DNA of 48,066 nt from assembly GCA_001804805.1 (NCBI GenBank), contig MHBH01000088.1, positions 1-48,066 on the forward strand. The letters are read 5' to 3'. Source of the DNA: Lentisphaerae bacterium GWF2_49_21 (lineage in GTDB: Bacteria > Verrucomicrobiota > Lentisphaeria > Victivallales > GWF2-50-93). This document shows positions 27,143-35,266 of this stretch, piece after piece (position 1 is the stretch's first letter; each line of letters begins with the position of its first letter). The notes under the pieces are model-generated. The model worked only from the letters and a program-made list of their open reading frames with translations. It had not been told where the DNA came from and ran no database searches. The position numbers and the translations under genes are program-made.

Positions 27143-27787
27143 ATGAAAGGTATCATCGCAAAAAAACTCGGCATGACCCAGGTCTATGACGAAAACGGCG
27201 TACTCATTCCAGTCACCGTTCTCCAGGCCGGACCATGCACAGTGATGGAAGTGAAAACCAAGGACAAGAACGGATATTCTGCTGTCCAGCTCGGATTCGG
27301 AGCGAGAAAAGCCAAGAACGCCGGCAAGGCCATGATCGGCCGCGCAAAGAAGGCGGGCATGGAGGGAAATCCCCACTCGGCATTCAGGGAAATACTCGAC
27401 ACTGAAAAGGAATTCAAGGTCGGCGAGATAATAAAGGCCGACATATTCGCTGCAAAGGAATATGTAGACGTCAACGGAATCATCAAGGGCAAAGGTTTCC
27501 AGGGCGTTGTCAAACGCTTCCATTTCGCCGGCGGACGCGCAAGCCATGGCGGCGGCTGGGACAGGAGGCCTGGATCCATAGGTCAGAAGGAAAAACCCGC
27601 CAACGTCATCAAGGGCAAGAAGATGCCCGGACATATGGGCAACGTTCCGAGGACTATCCAGAACCTGCTTGTCGTCAAAGTCTCTCCTGAAGAGAATCTT
27701 CTTTTCCTAAAAGGCGCTGTTCCCGGCCCTACCGGCGGGATCCTGACTGTCAGAAGCGCCATCAAAAAAAGCATTAAAAAGAATTAG
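27143..27787 (+). CDS. rplC: 50S ribosomal protein L3
   Basis: This 214 aa protein has N-terminal GIIAKKLGMTQVYDENG and the conserved RASHGGGWDRRPGSIG and KGKKMPGHMGN loop (about 134-165) that reaches the peptidyl-transferase centre. The usual glutamine-methylation site region (GS.G) is kept with local differences. AAAGGAG precedes the ATG. It follows rpsJ by 49 bp. Confidence 0.96.
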   Translation: MKGIIAKKLGMTQVYDENGVLIPVTVLQAGPCTVMEVKTKDKNGYSAVQLGFGARKAKNAGKAMIGRAKKAGMEGNPHSAFREILDTEKEFKVGEIIKADIFAAKEYVDVNGIIKGKGFQGVVKRFHFAGGRASHGGGWDRRPGSIGQKEKPANVIKGKKMPGHMGNVPRTIQNLLVVKVSPEENLLFLKGAVPGPTGGILTVRSAIKKSIKKN

Positions 27788-27797
27788 GCGGTGACTT

Positions 27798-28460
27798 ATG
27801 GCTAAGACAAAAAAAATAAAATCAGACGTAAAGAAGGAATTATCTGTAAAGATAATTGACAACAATGGTTCCGCGGCTGGGGATCTCACCCTGAAGCCGA
27901 AACATTTCGAGCTCGAAAAGGGTGCACAGGCCGTGCATGATTCAGTGGTCGCACACCTCGCCGAGAAACGCGCAGGGACAGCCTCCACCAAGGACCGCTC
28001 AGAGGTCAGCGGCGGCGGTGCGAAACCCTGGCGCCAGAAGGGCACCGGACGCGCACGCGTCGGAAGCAACAGAAGCCCGATCTGGAGACATGGTGGAATC
28101 ACGTTCGGACCGAAGCCCCGCAAATACGGGATGAAAGTCAACAGGAAAGTCCTTGCCCTCGCACTCAAGCGCGCATTTTCGGAAAAAATTGCCGATGGCA
28201 CCTTGGTCATGGCTGAATCATTCAAGATAGACGCACCGAAGACAAAGAACGTGGCGTCCCTCCTGGACAAGATGAAGCTCGGTGAGAATGTACTGCTGGT
28301 GCTGAAGGAGATCGACAAGGATCTCGTCAGGGCCTCCCAGAACATGCCGAACGTCATGCTGGTCAAAGCGGATTCCGTGAATACATATCAGCTACTGCTC
28401 ACGCATAAAATACTTTTCACGAAAGACGCGATGGACGTCTTCCTGAAACGGCTCGAATAG
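27798..28460 (+). CDS. rplD: 50S ribosomal protein L4
   Basis: This 220 aa protein has the L4 extended loop around PWRQKGTGRARVGSNRSPIWRHGGITFGPKPRKY (about 75-108) that lines the exit tunnel, and C-terminal LLLTHKILFTKDAMD. An extra lysine-rich N-terminus (MAKTKKIKSDVKKE) precedes the core. Spacing to rplC is 10 bp and to rplW 14 bp. Confidence 0.95.
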   Translation: MAKTKKIKSDVKKELSVKIIDNNGSAAGDLTLKPKHFELEKGAQAVHDSVVAHLAEKRAGTASTKDRSEVSGGGAKPWRQKGTGRARVGSNRSPIWRHGGITFGPKPRKYGMKVNRKVLALALKRAFSEKIADGTLVMAESFKIDAPKTKNVASLLDKMKLGENVLLVLKEIDKDLVRASQNMPNVMLVKADSVNTYQLLLTHKILFTKDAMDVFLKRLE

Positions 28461-28474
28461 AAAGGAAGCAATCC

Positions 28475-28756
28475 ATGAACAATCCATATCAGATCATAGA
28501 GACCATTCTGGTCACAGAACGAAGCATGGACCTTAAAGCTGCCAACAAATACATCTTTAAAGTCCATACTGATGCGAACAAGATCGACATCAAGAGCGCC
28601 ATAGAGAAGCTCTATGAGGTCAAGGTCAAGTCCGTGAACATCATCAACAAGATGGGCAAGATGAAACGCGCCGGCAGGCTTATGAAATATGGCCGCCGCC
28701 CAGCCGTCAAGAAGGCGATCATAACATTGTCAAAGGGTTCGATAGAAATCGTTTGA
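28475..28756 (+). CDS. rplW: 50S ribosomal protein L23
   Basis: This 93 aa protein matches L23: an N-terminal ILVTERSMDL segment, the core NKYIFKVHTDANKIDIKSAIEKLYEVKVKSVN and a lysine/arginine-rich loop. It sits at the tunnel exit and contacts trigger factor and SRP. AAAGGAAG provides the ribosome site. It is in the normal S10-operon position between rplD and rplB. Confidence 0.95.
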   Translation: MNNPYQIIETILVTERSMDLKAANKYIFKVHTDANKIDIKSAIEKLYEVKVKSVNIINKMGKMKRAGRLMKYGRRPAVKKAIITLSKGSIEIV

Positions 28757-28778
28757 CGCAACTTAACGAGGTAATATT

Positions 28779-29615
28779 ATGCCATTGAAGACATTTAGAC
28801 CGCTTACACCGGGACTGAGAGGAAAATCGGTGCTTGATTTCTCGCACATCACCGCCGACTCTCCATTGAAATCCCTGACCTCAGGCAAAAGGGGTACCGG
28901 CGGCAGGAACAACAACGGACGCATGACCACCCGTTACCGCGGTGGCGGCGTGAAAAGACGCCTGCGCATGATCGACTTCAAACGCGACAAGGAAGGAATT
29001 CCCGCGAAAGTCGCAACGATCGAATACGATCCCAACCGCAGCGCGAATATCGCCCTCCTCTTCTACGTGGACGGTGAAAAGCGTTATATCCTCGCCCCCA
29101 TCGGGCTCAAGGTCGGTGACACGGTGATGAGCGGCGAAAAGGCCGAGATCAAGCCTGGAAACGCCCTGAAGCTCAAGAATATCCCGGACGGCATCGAGAT
29201 CCATAACATCGAGAACTATCCCGGAAGCGGCGCCAAGCTTGTCAGGTCCGCCGGAATGCTCGCCCAGCTCCGTTCAAAGGAAGGAGAATACGCGACAGTC
29301 AAGCTCCCGAGCGGCGAAGTCAGGATGCTCCATATCAACTGCTACGCTACGATCGGACAGGTCGGAAACCTCGATTTCATGAACATCAAATACGGCAAGG
29401 CCGGACGCAAGCGCTATCTCGGCATCCGTCCGCATGTCCGCGGCATGGCGATGAACCCTATCGACCATCCCAACGGTGGTGGTGAAGGACGTTCGAAATC
29501 AGGCGGTGGCAGACAGCACCCGATGTCGCCCTGGGGCAAGCTTGCAAAAGGCAAGAAGACACGCAAGAAGAGAAGAACTTCCAATAGATTCATAATTGAA
29601 CGGAGGAAAAAATAA
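28779..29615 (+). CDS. rplB: 50S ribosomal protein L2
   Basis: This 278 aa protein has the L2 RNA-binding domains and the near-catalytic loop [17 protein letters not shown] (about 227-243). The usual text is NPVDHPHGGGEGR: the first histidine, tied to peptidyl-transferase function, is kept, and the second is asparagine. The N-terminal segment [28 protein letters not shown], here split over residues 30-57, is standard. The last base of its stop is the first base of the rpsS ATG. Confidence 0.97.
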   Translation: MPLKTFRPLTPGLRGKSVLDFSHITADSPLKSLTSGKRGTGGRNNNGRMTTRYRGGGVKRRLRMIDFKRDKEGIPAKVATIEYDPNRSANIALLFYVDGEKRYILAPIGLKVGDTVMSGEKAEIKPGNALKLKNIPDGIEIHNIENYPGSGAKLVRSAGMLAQLRSKEGEYATVKLPSGEVRMLHINCYATIGQVGNLDFMNIKYGKAGRKRYLGIRPHVRGMAMNPIDHPNGGGEGRSKSGGGRQHPMSPWGKLAKGKKTRKKRRTSNRFIIERRKK

Positions 29616-29902
29616 TGGGTAGGTCCATCAAAAAAGGTCCCTTCGCGGACGCACACCTCCTCGAAAAGGTGGAGAAGATGAACAAGAGCGGAATGAAGAG
29701 GCCTATCAAGACCTGGTCGCGCCGCTCCATGATAGCCCCCGATTTCGTCGGACATACTTTCAATGTCCACAACGGCAAGACTTTCATTAACGTGTTCGTG
29801 ACTGAAAACATGGTCGGCCACCGTCTCGGTGAATTCGCAATGACCCGTACGTTCAAACAGCACGGTGTCATCAGCGGTAAGACAGCCGCCACCACCACGT
29901 AA
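29615..29902 (+). CDS. rpsS: 30S ribosomal protein S19
   Basis: This 95 aa protein begins [19 protein letters not shown] and keeps [19 protein letters not shown] and [21 protein letters not shown] in the end of rplB serves as ribosome site. It is the last ribosomal gene of the block. In most bacteria rplV and rpsC follow; here two hairpins and an unrelated gene follow, so transcription and the cluster both end. Confidence 0.97.
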   Translation: MGRSIKKGPFADAHLLEKVEKMNKSGMKRPIKTWSRRSMIAPDFVGHTFNVHNGKTFINVFVTENMVGHRLGEFAMTRTFKQHGVISGKTAATTT

Positions 29903-29928
29903 TTCAAAGACATATATCGACTTCAAAA

Positions 29929-29998
29929 GGGGCATCCTCCGGGATGCTCCTTTTTATTTTCTTTTAAGGCGAACTTGAGTTCGCCTTAAAAGAAAATA
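29929..29998. terminator. Double terminator after rpsS
   Basis: GGGGCATCC (29929-29937) pairs with GGATGCTCC (29942-29950) with one G-U pair, followed by T5. Directly after comes a 21 bp perfect palindromic stem (29955-29975 with 29978-29998, centre AACT-TG-AGTT) with T-rich left and A-rich right flanks, usable on both strands. This is an exceptionally strong stop at the end of the ribosomal block. Confidence 0.9.
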
Positions 29999-30083
29999 CG
30001 CTTGTGTCTCCGCCTCTCTGTGGTAGATTACAATTCCATCGTTCTTAAATCGGCAATTGACAATCATAAATCGGAAATATCCT

Positions 30084-31070
30084 ATGTCAGATAAAATCAA
30101 AGTCGGCGTGATTGGGGTCGGTGTACTTGGCAAGCACCACACTCGTCTTTATAAGCAGGACAAGCACGCGGAACTCGTCGGCATATACGACGCAAACAAG
30201 GAGACCGCAAAAGCCGTTTCCGAGGAATTCGGTGTCAAGGCCTTCCCGACAATAAAAGAGCTTTCCGCCAACTGCGACGGGCTCAGCATCTCCGTTCCCG
30301 CAGACTTGCATTATGAGATAGCCCTGGAACTTCTCAAGGACAAAAAACACCTCCTTATCGAAAAGCCCATTACCGCCAAGGTTGAACATGCCGAGGAGCT
30401 GGTCCAGCTCGCGGAGAATAACAATGTCGTGCTCAGCGTCGGACATGTCGAAAGATTCAATCCTGTCATGAGTTTCCTTGAGAAACAGGCTGGAAAGACT
30501 CGTTTCATCGAAGCCCACAGGCTTGCCCCCTACCCACCCCCGCGCCCCGGCATGCACAGGCGCGGCACGGAAGTAGGAGTTGTCCTTGATCTGATGATCC
30601 ATGACCTCGATATCATCCTGCACATGGTTGACAGCGAAGTCGAGCGCGTTGACGCAGTAGGGATCCCTGTACTCAGCAAAGGTGAGGATATTGCAAACGC
30701 CAGAATCAAGTTCAAGAACGGTTGCGTGGCGAATGTCACAGCAAGCCGTGTCAGTCCGGAGCCCATGCGAAAATTCCGCGTTTTCCTGACAGACTCATAC
30801 ATTTCCCTGGATTATGCCGATCGATCAGGCGTCATGTATACAAGAGGCCTGCTTGGAATTAAGAAGATAGCAGTACCGGTCAATGACCATAACGCCCTTG
30901 AGAAGGAGCTTGAAGATTTTGTTAATTGCGTCCAGGCTGCAATCAAGACTGGCAAGGCCCCTTCCCCAAAGGTTTCTGGCAGGCACGGACTCGAGGCCCT
31001 GAAGCTTGCAGTGCTCATAACCGACACGTTGCACGCCTATAACAAGCATTACAAGGTATTCGAGAAATAA
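30084..31070 (+). CDS. Gfo/Idh/MocA oxidoreductase, possibly UDP-GlcNAc 3-dehydrogenase-like
   Basis: This 328 aa protein has dinucleotide motif VGVIGVGVLGKHH (about 7-19), EKPIT near 93 and a catalytic-type DLMIHDLDIIL near 171. The segments GHVERFNPV and AHRLAPYPPPRPGMHRRGTEVG resemble the subfamily that includes GnnA, which oxidises UDP-GlcNAc at C3 for lipid A with amide-linked chains. The partner aminotransferase GnnB is not in the window, so this is tentative. ATG at 30084 is preferred over an upstream in-frame start because the dinucleotide motif then sits at the normal distance. It follows the terminator closing the ribosomal block and precedes ispE by 25 bp. Confidence 0.8.
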   Translation: MSDKIKVGVIGVGVLGKHHTRLYKQDKHAELVGIYDANKETAKAVSEEFGVKAFPTIKELSANCDGLSISVPADLHYEIALELLKDKKHLLIEKPITAKVEHAEELVQLAENNNVVLSVGHVERFNPVMSFLEKQAGKTRFIEAHRLAPYPPPRPGMHRRGTEVGVVLDLMIHDLDIILHMVDSEVERVDAVGIPVLSKGEDIANARIKFKNGCVANVTASRVSPEPMRKFRVFLTDSYISLDYADRSGVMYTRGLLGIKKIAVPVNDHNALEKELEDFVNCVQAAIKTGKAPSPKVSGRHGLEALKLAVLITDTLHAYNKHYKVFEK

Positions 31071-31095
31071 AATTTTCGGACGAAAATTTTATAAC

Positions 31096-31926
31096 ATGAA
31101 AACAAATGCAAAAGCAAAGATAAACCTGTTCCTGCGCGTAATCCGCAAACGTGCAGACGGATACCATGAGATCGAGACAATCTTTCTTCCGCTTAAAGAA
31201 CCTTGTGATACAATCACTCTGACTGATTCCAAGGATGGCAAACTTACAGTAACGTGTACTGTCCCTGCCCTTTCAGGTCCGGATAATCTCTGCCACAAGG
31301 CTGCGGAAGCTTTTGCGAAATTCGCAAAAATCAGGCCATCCTGGAAGATTCATGTGACAAAAAGGATCCCTGTGGCTGCCGGGCTCGGTGGTGGAAGCAG
31401 CGATGCGGTGGGAGTCCTGCGCCTTTTACAGCAAAAGTACCCCCATAAAATCTCCGAAGCGGATATTTTATATCTGGCGTCAAAGATCGGGGCCGATGTT
31501 CCGTTCTTCCTCAATCCGGTGCCTTCAATTGCTAAAGGAATTGGTGGAAAACTGGAGCCGCTTCCGATAAAATGCGAAATTCCTATCGTCGTTGTCTTTC
31601 CAAGGTTCCCTGTCAGCGCAAAATGGGCGTATCAGAACAGGATGAAATCCGACAGCAGAGTTTCGCTGGACAAAGTTCTTTCTGCGCTCGAGAGAAATGA
31701 TCTAAGGAAGCTTGCTTCCCTCCGGAACGACCTTTCTCCGGCGTTATGGAAAAAGTTTCCTTTCTTAAGTATTTTAAAGGATGAAATGATAAAGGCCGGG
31801 GCACTCGGCGTTGAAGTTTCCGGCAGCGGTTCATCGTTGTTCACAATTGCGAAATCCGCAAAATCCGCGAAGAGGATTGTCAAGGCTATGAACAAACGCT
31901 TCGGAAACAGTGTTGAATGCTTTTAG
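31096..31926 (+). CDS. ispE: 4-diphosphocytidyl-2-C-methyl-D-erythritol kinase
   Basis: This 276 aa GHMP kinase catalyses the ATP-dependent step of the MEP isoprenoid pathway. The N-terminal KAKINLFLRVIRKRADGYHEIETIF (about 5-30) and ATP-binding VAAGLGGGSSDA (about 93-104) are diagnostic. The C-terminal GVEVSGSGSSLFTI is the third GHMP motif. Length is normal. It is probably co-transcribed with the oxidoreductase upstream. Confidence 0.95.
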   Translation: MKTNAKAKINLFLRVIRKRADGYHEIETIFLPLKEPCDTITLTDSKDGKLTVTCTVPALSGPDNLCHKAAEAFAKFAKIRPSWKIHVTKRIPVAAGLGGGSSDAVGVLRLLQQKYPHKISEADILYLASKIGADVPFFLNPVPSIAKGIGGKLEPLPIKCEIPIVVVFPRFPVSAKWAYQNRMKSDSRVSLDKVLSALERNDLRKLASLRNDLSPALWKKFPFLSILKDEMIKAGALGVEVSGSGSSLFTIAKSAKSAKRIVKAMNKRFGNSVECF

Positions 31927-31944
31927 TATCCATTAACATGAAAC

Positions 31945-32003
31945 ATGCCTTACGGCATTAACTACGAACATAGAATTTGTTTGTAGTTAAGCCCGTAAGG
32001 GCT
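31945..32003. repeat. Twin-hairpin intergenic element G (GTAG type)
   Basis: ATGCC-TTAC-GGCAT (31945-31958) and AGCCC-GTAA-GGGCT (31990-32003) are small hairpins flanking a 13 bp stem TTAACTACGAACA/TGTTTGTAGTTAA (31958-31970, 31978-31990; one G-U pair). Read outward from the centre, both halves say GTAGTTAA then a hairpin with GTAA loop. The stems differ at two pairs by compensatory changes. A T-rich tract after the second hairpin may terminate ispE transcription. Confidence 0.8.
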
Positions 32004-32036
32004 GTTCTTTGTTTTAAATTTAAGGAATAAAGATTT

Positions 32037-33050
32037 ATGAGAAACGGAATAACCGCAGGCGGAAACTGGATAATCGACCTGATTAAGTTTGTTGATAGCT
32101 ATCCTGAGGAAGGAAACCTGTCCAGCATCCTGAAGACGGAAGCTCCGGCAAACGGTGGATGCCCTTACAGCGTCCTTCTTGATCTTGCAAAACTCGGGAC
32201 TGACATGCCCTTGCAGGCGGTTGGAGCCATCGGCGATGATGAACATGGAGATTTCATCCTGAAAGACTGCAAAAAACATAATATCAGCACGGAACTCCTC
32301 AGGAAACGTCCCGGACAGCCCACTTCATATACAGATGTCATCACAGTAAAATCCAATGGACATCGCACGTTCTTCCACGCAAGAGGCGCGAACGCCACAT
32401 TGGATATCGACGATTTTGTGATTGACAAGATAAGTGGGAAAGTATGCCTGGTCGGTTATTTGCTGCTCCTCGACAAGCTCGATGAGTCCGATAAGAAATT
32501 CGGGACGCGTGCCGCAAGGCTTCTATCGATGATGAAGGAGGCGGGAATTGAGACTGCTATCGACGTCGTAAGTGAGAACAGCGAGAGATTCAACAGGATC
32601 GTCACACCTTCGCTCAAGTTCACCGATTATCTCATATTCAACGAGATCGAGGCCGGGAAAGTGCTCGAGAAACGGATCAGGCAGAAAGATGGGAGCATCG
32701 ACTTTAAGGATGCCACTGATGCCGCTGACGCTCTCCTTAAAATGGGTGTCGGTAAAATGGTTGTCATTCATTTTCCTGAAGGCGCTGTGGCAACGGTCAA
32801 GGAGAAGAACAAGATCGTCCGTGAATCACTAAAATCCTTAAGACTGCCTGAAGGATATATCAAAGGGACAGTTGGTGCCGGTGACGCCTTCTGCGCAGGC
32901 TGCCTCTACATGCTGTACAAGGGCAAAAACATCAAGGACATCCTGGAATTCGGAAGCGGAGTAGCGGCAGCTTCCCTGAGCCACCCTGGCGCATCCCAGG
33001 GAATCAAGTCAATTGACCAGGTGAAGGAACTGATAAATAAATTTTCATGA
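32037..33050 (+). CDS. PfkB-family carbohydrate kinase
   Basis: This 337 aa protein has the ribokinase/PfkB fold. The N-terminal substrate segment is AGGNWIIDLIKFVDSYPEEG with GG near 40 (ANGGCPYSVLLDLAKLG). The C-terminal signature is GTVGAGDAFCAGCLY, with catalytic D283 in GAGDAF. The N-terminal NGCPYS/AGGNW pattern does not fix the sugar. Neighbours are a D-lyxose/D-mannose isomerase and a mannitol-1-phosphate-dehydrogenase-like gene, so a fructose or other ketose kinase is a reasonable guess. No ribosome site is strong; AAGGAATAAAG lies just upstream. Confidence 0.85.
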   Translation: MRNGITAGGNWIIDLIKFVDSYPEEGNLSSILKTEAPANGGCPYSVLLDLAKLGTDMPLQAVGAIGDDEHGDFILKDCKKHNISTELLRKRPGQPTSYTDVITVKSNGHRTFFHARGANATLDIDDFVIDKISGKVCLVGYLLLLDKLDESDKKFGTRAARLLSMMKEAGIETAIDVVSENSERFNRIVTPSLKFTDYLIFNEIEAGKVLEKRIRQKDGSIDFKDATDAADALLKMGVGKMVVIHFPEGAVATVKEKNKIVRESLKSLRLPEGYIKGTVGAGDAFCAGCLYMLYKGKNIKDILEFGSGVAAASLSHPGASQGIKSIDQVKELINKFS

Positions 33051-33078
33051 GACGAAAATTTATAACCGGAAAAAATTT

Positions 33079-33744
33079 ATGAAAAGATCTGAATTGAACA
33101 ATTATCTGCGTGAAGCCAAGGATTTCTTCAAAAAGCACAAGTTCGAGCTGCCTCCATGGGCCTTCTGGTCTCCTGAGCAATGGAAGAAAAAAGGCAAGGA
33201 ATGCGATGAGATCAGAAAGAACAAACTGGGCTGGGATATCACCGATTTCGGAGGTGGCGACTTCAAGAAGCTCGGACTCCTCCTGTTCACAATACGGAAC
33301 GGCAGTTACGGTGAAAAGAGTGGCAAGCCATACGCAGAGAAGATAATGATCGCCAGAGTGAACCAGATCACCCCGACACATTTCCACTGGAACAAGATGG
33401 AGGACATAATCAACCGCGGCGGTGGGGATCTCGTCATGAGGCTCTGGAAGGCGGATAAGAAGGAAGGTCTTTCCAAGGAAACTTTCACTGTGCAAGTCGA
33501 CGGGGTGACACGGAAACTCAAGTCAGGCAGCCTCCTGAGGCTGAAAACAGGAGAGAGCATAACCCTCGAACCGTACATCTACCATCGTTTTTGGGCGGAG
33601 AAATCAATGTGCCTTATAGGAGAAGTGTCAATGGTCAATGACGACGCCAACGACAACCGGTTCTATGACAAGATCGGGCGCTTCCCGGAAATCGAGGAGG
33701 ACGAGAAGCCGCTGCATCTTTTGTGTAATGAGTATCCTAAGTAA
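33079..33744 (+). CDS. D-lyxose (D-mannose) ketol-isomerase, cupin family
   Basis: This 221 aa cupin closely follows the D-lyxose isomerase family (E. coli type, about 227 aa). It starts MKRSELNNYL, then LPPWAFWSPEQW, a KLGWDITDFGGGDF segment, and metal ligands H101 and H103 in PTHFHW with E108 in KMEDIINRGGG. A further histidine is at 169 in YIYHRFWAE, and CNEY is at the end. These enzymes interconvert D-lyxose with D-xylulose and D-mannose with D-fructose using a divalent metal. It lies 28 bp after the PfkB kinase, consistent with isomerise-then-phosphorylate. Its stop codon TAA is the first three bases of the tandem repeat that follows. Confidence 0.9.
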   Translation: MKRSELNNYLREAKDFFKKHKFELPPWAFWSPEQWKKKGKECDEIRKNKLGWDITDFGGGDFKKLGLLLFTIRNGSYGEKSGKPYAEKIMIARVNQITPTHFHWNKMEDIINRGGGDLVMRLWKADKKEGLSKETFTVQVDGVTRKLKSGSLLRLKTGESITLEPYIYHRFWAEKSMCLIGEVSMVNDDANDNRFYDKIGRFPEIEEDEKPLHLLCNEYPK

Positions 33745-33863
33745 GGCGGGCTTTCCAGCCCGTCAAGTAGTAAGGCGGGCTTTCCAGCCCGTCAAGTAGT
33801 AAGGCGGGCTTTCCAGCCCGTCAAGTAATTTTATAAAAGGAACAGGCTAAAAGCCTGTCTTAC
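33742..33863. repeat. Triplicated 29 bp hairpin repeat with inverted partner (element D)
   Basis: Three perfect tandem copies of a 29 bp unit lie at 33742-33770, 33771-33799 and 33800-33828 (the last base of copy 3 differs). Each forms GGCGGGCT-TTCC-AGCCCGTC (one G-U pair) and ends CAAGTAG. After 13 bp an inverted partner hairpin ACAGGCT-AAA-AGCCTGT (33842-33858) ends in CTTAC, which is GTAAG on the other strand and matches the GTAAG that opens copy 1. The unit stem is nearly that of element C at 7221. Confidence 0.9.
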
Positions 33864-33868
33864 TAAAG

Positions 33869-35017
33869 ATGTCAACATTTCTTGGAATAGGACTGGGCCC
33901 GATACAGACAGGAATATTCCTTCTCGGGGCTTCAAAAGGCGGCTTCGACAGGATTGTCGTCGCCGATGTTGATAAATCCCTTCTGACGGCACTTCGTGCC
34001 GACAAGGGATTTATAACTATAAATATTGCCACAAAGGACAGAATTATTTTGGAGAAGATCCCGAATGTCGAGATATTCGATCCTACAGATCTGTCTGATT
34101 TGGAAAAACTGATTGGAATAGCAGCCGAGGCTGATGAGATCGCCACCGCTCTTCCCGGAGTCAAATTCTTTGCGAACATCGCATCTTGGTTGAAGAAGGG
34201 CTTTGAAAAGGATCCTGACCGCAGGAGAATCATCTATACCGCTGAAAACCATAATCATGCCGCCGAACTCCTGCAAAAAGCCGTTGGAGGGAATTTTCCA
34301 AACACCTATTATTTGAATACAGTAGTCGGCAAGATGAGCGGGATCATTCCTGCATCCGAATGTATAAAGAGAAATCTCGTTCCTCTGACACCTTCTGCCG
34401 ACCGCGGGCATCTCGTCGAAGAATTCAACAAAATCCTGATAAGTAGCTGTCCCGGAATTAATGACAGGAAAACACAAGGGCTTATCGTCAAGAAGGATCT
34501 TCTCCCCTTCGAGGAAGCCAAACTATATGGGCATAACGCCATCCACATGCTTCTCGGGCTCCACGCCTCAGAAAACAAGATCGCCTTCATGCATGAGCTT
34601 GCCAGTCATCCGGATTTAATCGAATTGGGAAGACGAGTCTTCATAGATGAATCAGGACTTGCCCTGTGCAAAAAATGGAAAGGCGCCGATGAACTTTTCA
34701 CTGAAAAAGGCTACAAAGAATATGCGGAAGATCTTCTTGTCAGGATGGTCAATCCGTTCCTGACAGACTCCGTTGACCGCGTCTGCCGTGACCTTGAACG
34801 GAAGCTTGGCTGGGACGACAGGATAATCGGTACGATGCGAGTCGTCATATCCCAAGGCTTTAAACCAGTCGAACTTTCCCGCGGCGCCTCAATCGCCACT
34901 AAAAAACTATTCGGCTCCAAGGCCTGCGAATTCCGCAAAGGCTTCGAAAAACTCTGGCCAGCACCATGGACGAAGGAGCATGAAGATATTTTCGACAGGA
35001 TCCTTTCCTCAAAATAA
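33869..35017 (+). CDS. Mannitol-1-phosphate 5-dehydrogenase-like protein
   Basis: This 382 aa protein resembles the long-chain polyol dehydrogenase family (MtlD type). A Rossmann-like start (LGIGLGPIQTGIFLLGASKGGFDRIVVADVD) is followed by YTAENHNHAAELL near 124 and the catalytic-type KLYGHNAIHMLLG (K218, N223, H226). The C-terminal domain (DSVDRVCRDLERKLGWDDRIIG) matches the family. The glycine motif GLGPIQTG is less standard than the usual GAGNIGRG. Expected reaction: oxidation of a polyol 5-phosphate such as mannitol 1-phosphate to fructose 6-phosphate, which would join the product of the PfkB and isomerase pair upstream. Substrate unproven. Confidence 0.75.
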   Translation: MSTFLGIGLGPIQTGIFLLGASKGGFDRIVVADVDKSLLTALRADKGFITINIATKDRIILEKIPNVEIFDPTDLSDLEKLIGIAAEADEIATALPGVKFFANIASWLKKGFEKDPDRRRIIYTAENHNHAAELLQKAVGGNFPNTYYLNTVVGKMSGIIPASECIKRNLVPLTPSADRGHLVEEFNKILISSCPGINDRKTQGLIVKKDLLPFEEAKLYGHNAIHMLLGLHASENKIAFMHELASHPDLIELGRRVFIDESGLALCKKWKGADELFTEKGYKEYAEDLLVRMVNPFLTDSVDRVCRDLERKLGWDDRIIGTMRVVISQGFKPVELSRGASIATKKLFGSKACEFRKGFEKLWPAPWTKEHEDIFDRILSSK

Positions 35018-35266
35018 ATCAAGAATTAGACAGGATAACAGGATTTACACGATAAGATTTATCTATTCAATATCTATTCATTTACTATTCACCGCAACCG
35101 TCAACACCATATGCATTTCATTGGATTACAAGGCATTACATTCGCCATTTCACTAATTTAACCTATTCAATATCTATTCATTAAACCGCATGAATACACA
35201 ACTGAAGTTGTGAACTCCTACAATCTTGAATACTATCCCCTTCGGTTAGTCTGTGCAAGTCTGTGG
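35018..35266. repeat. Intergenic region with direct repeats
   Basis: No gene is seen. AATTAGACAGGATAACAGGATTTACA followed by CGATAA begins near 35028 and repeats the phrase at 3922. CTATTCAATATCTATTCATT occurs twice, at about 35062 and 35163. CACAACT-GA-AGTTGTG (about 35197-35212) is a perfect short hairpin. The spacer separates convergent genes (mtlD-like on plus, trpB on minus) and shows no clear intrinsic terminator. Confidence 0.6.

Noticed and set aside
33742-33828. CRISPR array
   Set aside because: The 29 bp units are directly adjacent with no spacers, only three copies exist and no cas gene is present. It is a tandem hairpin repeat.
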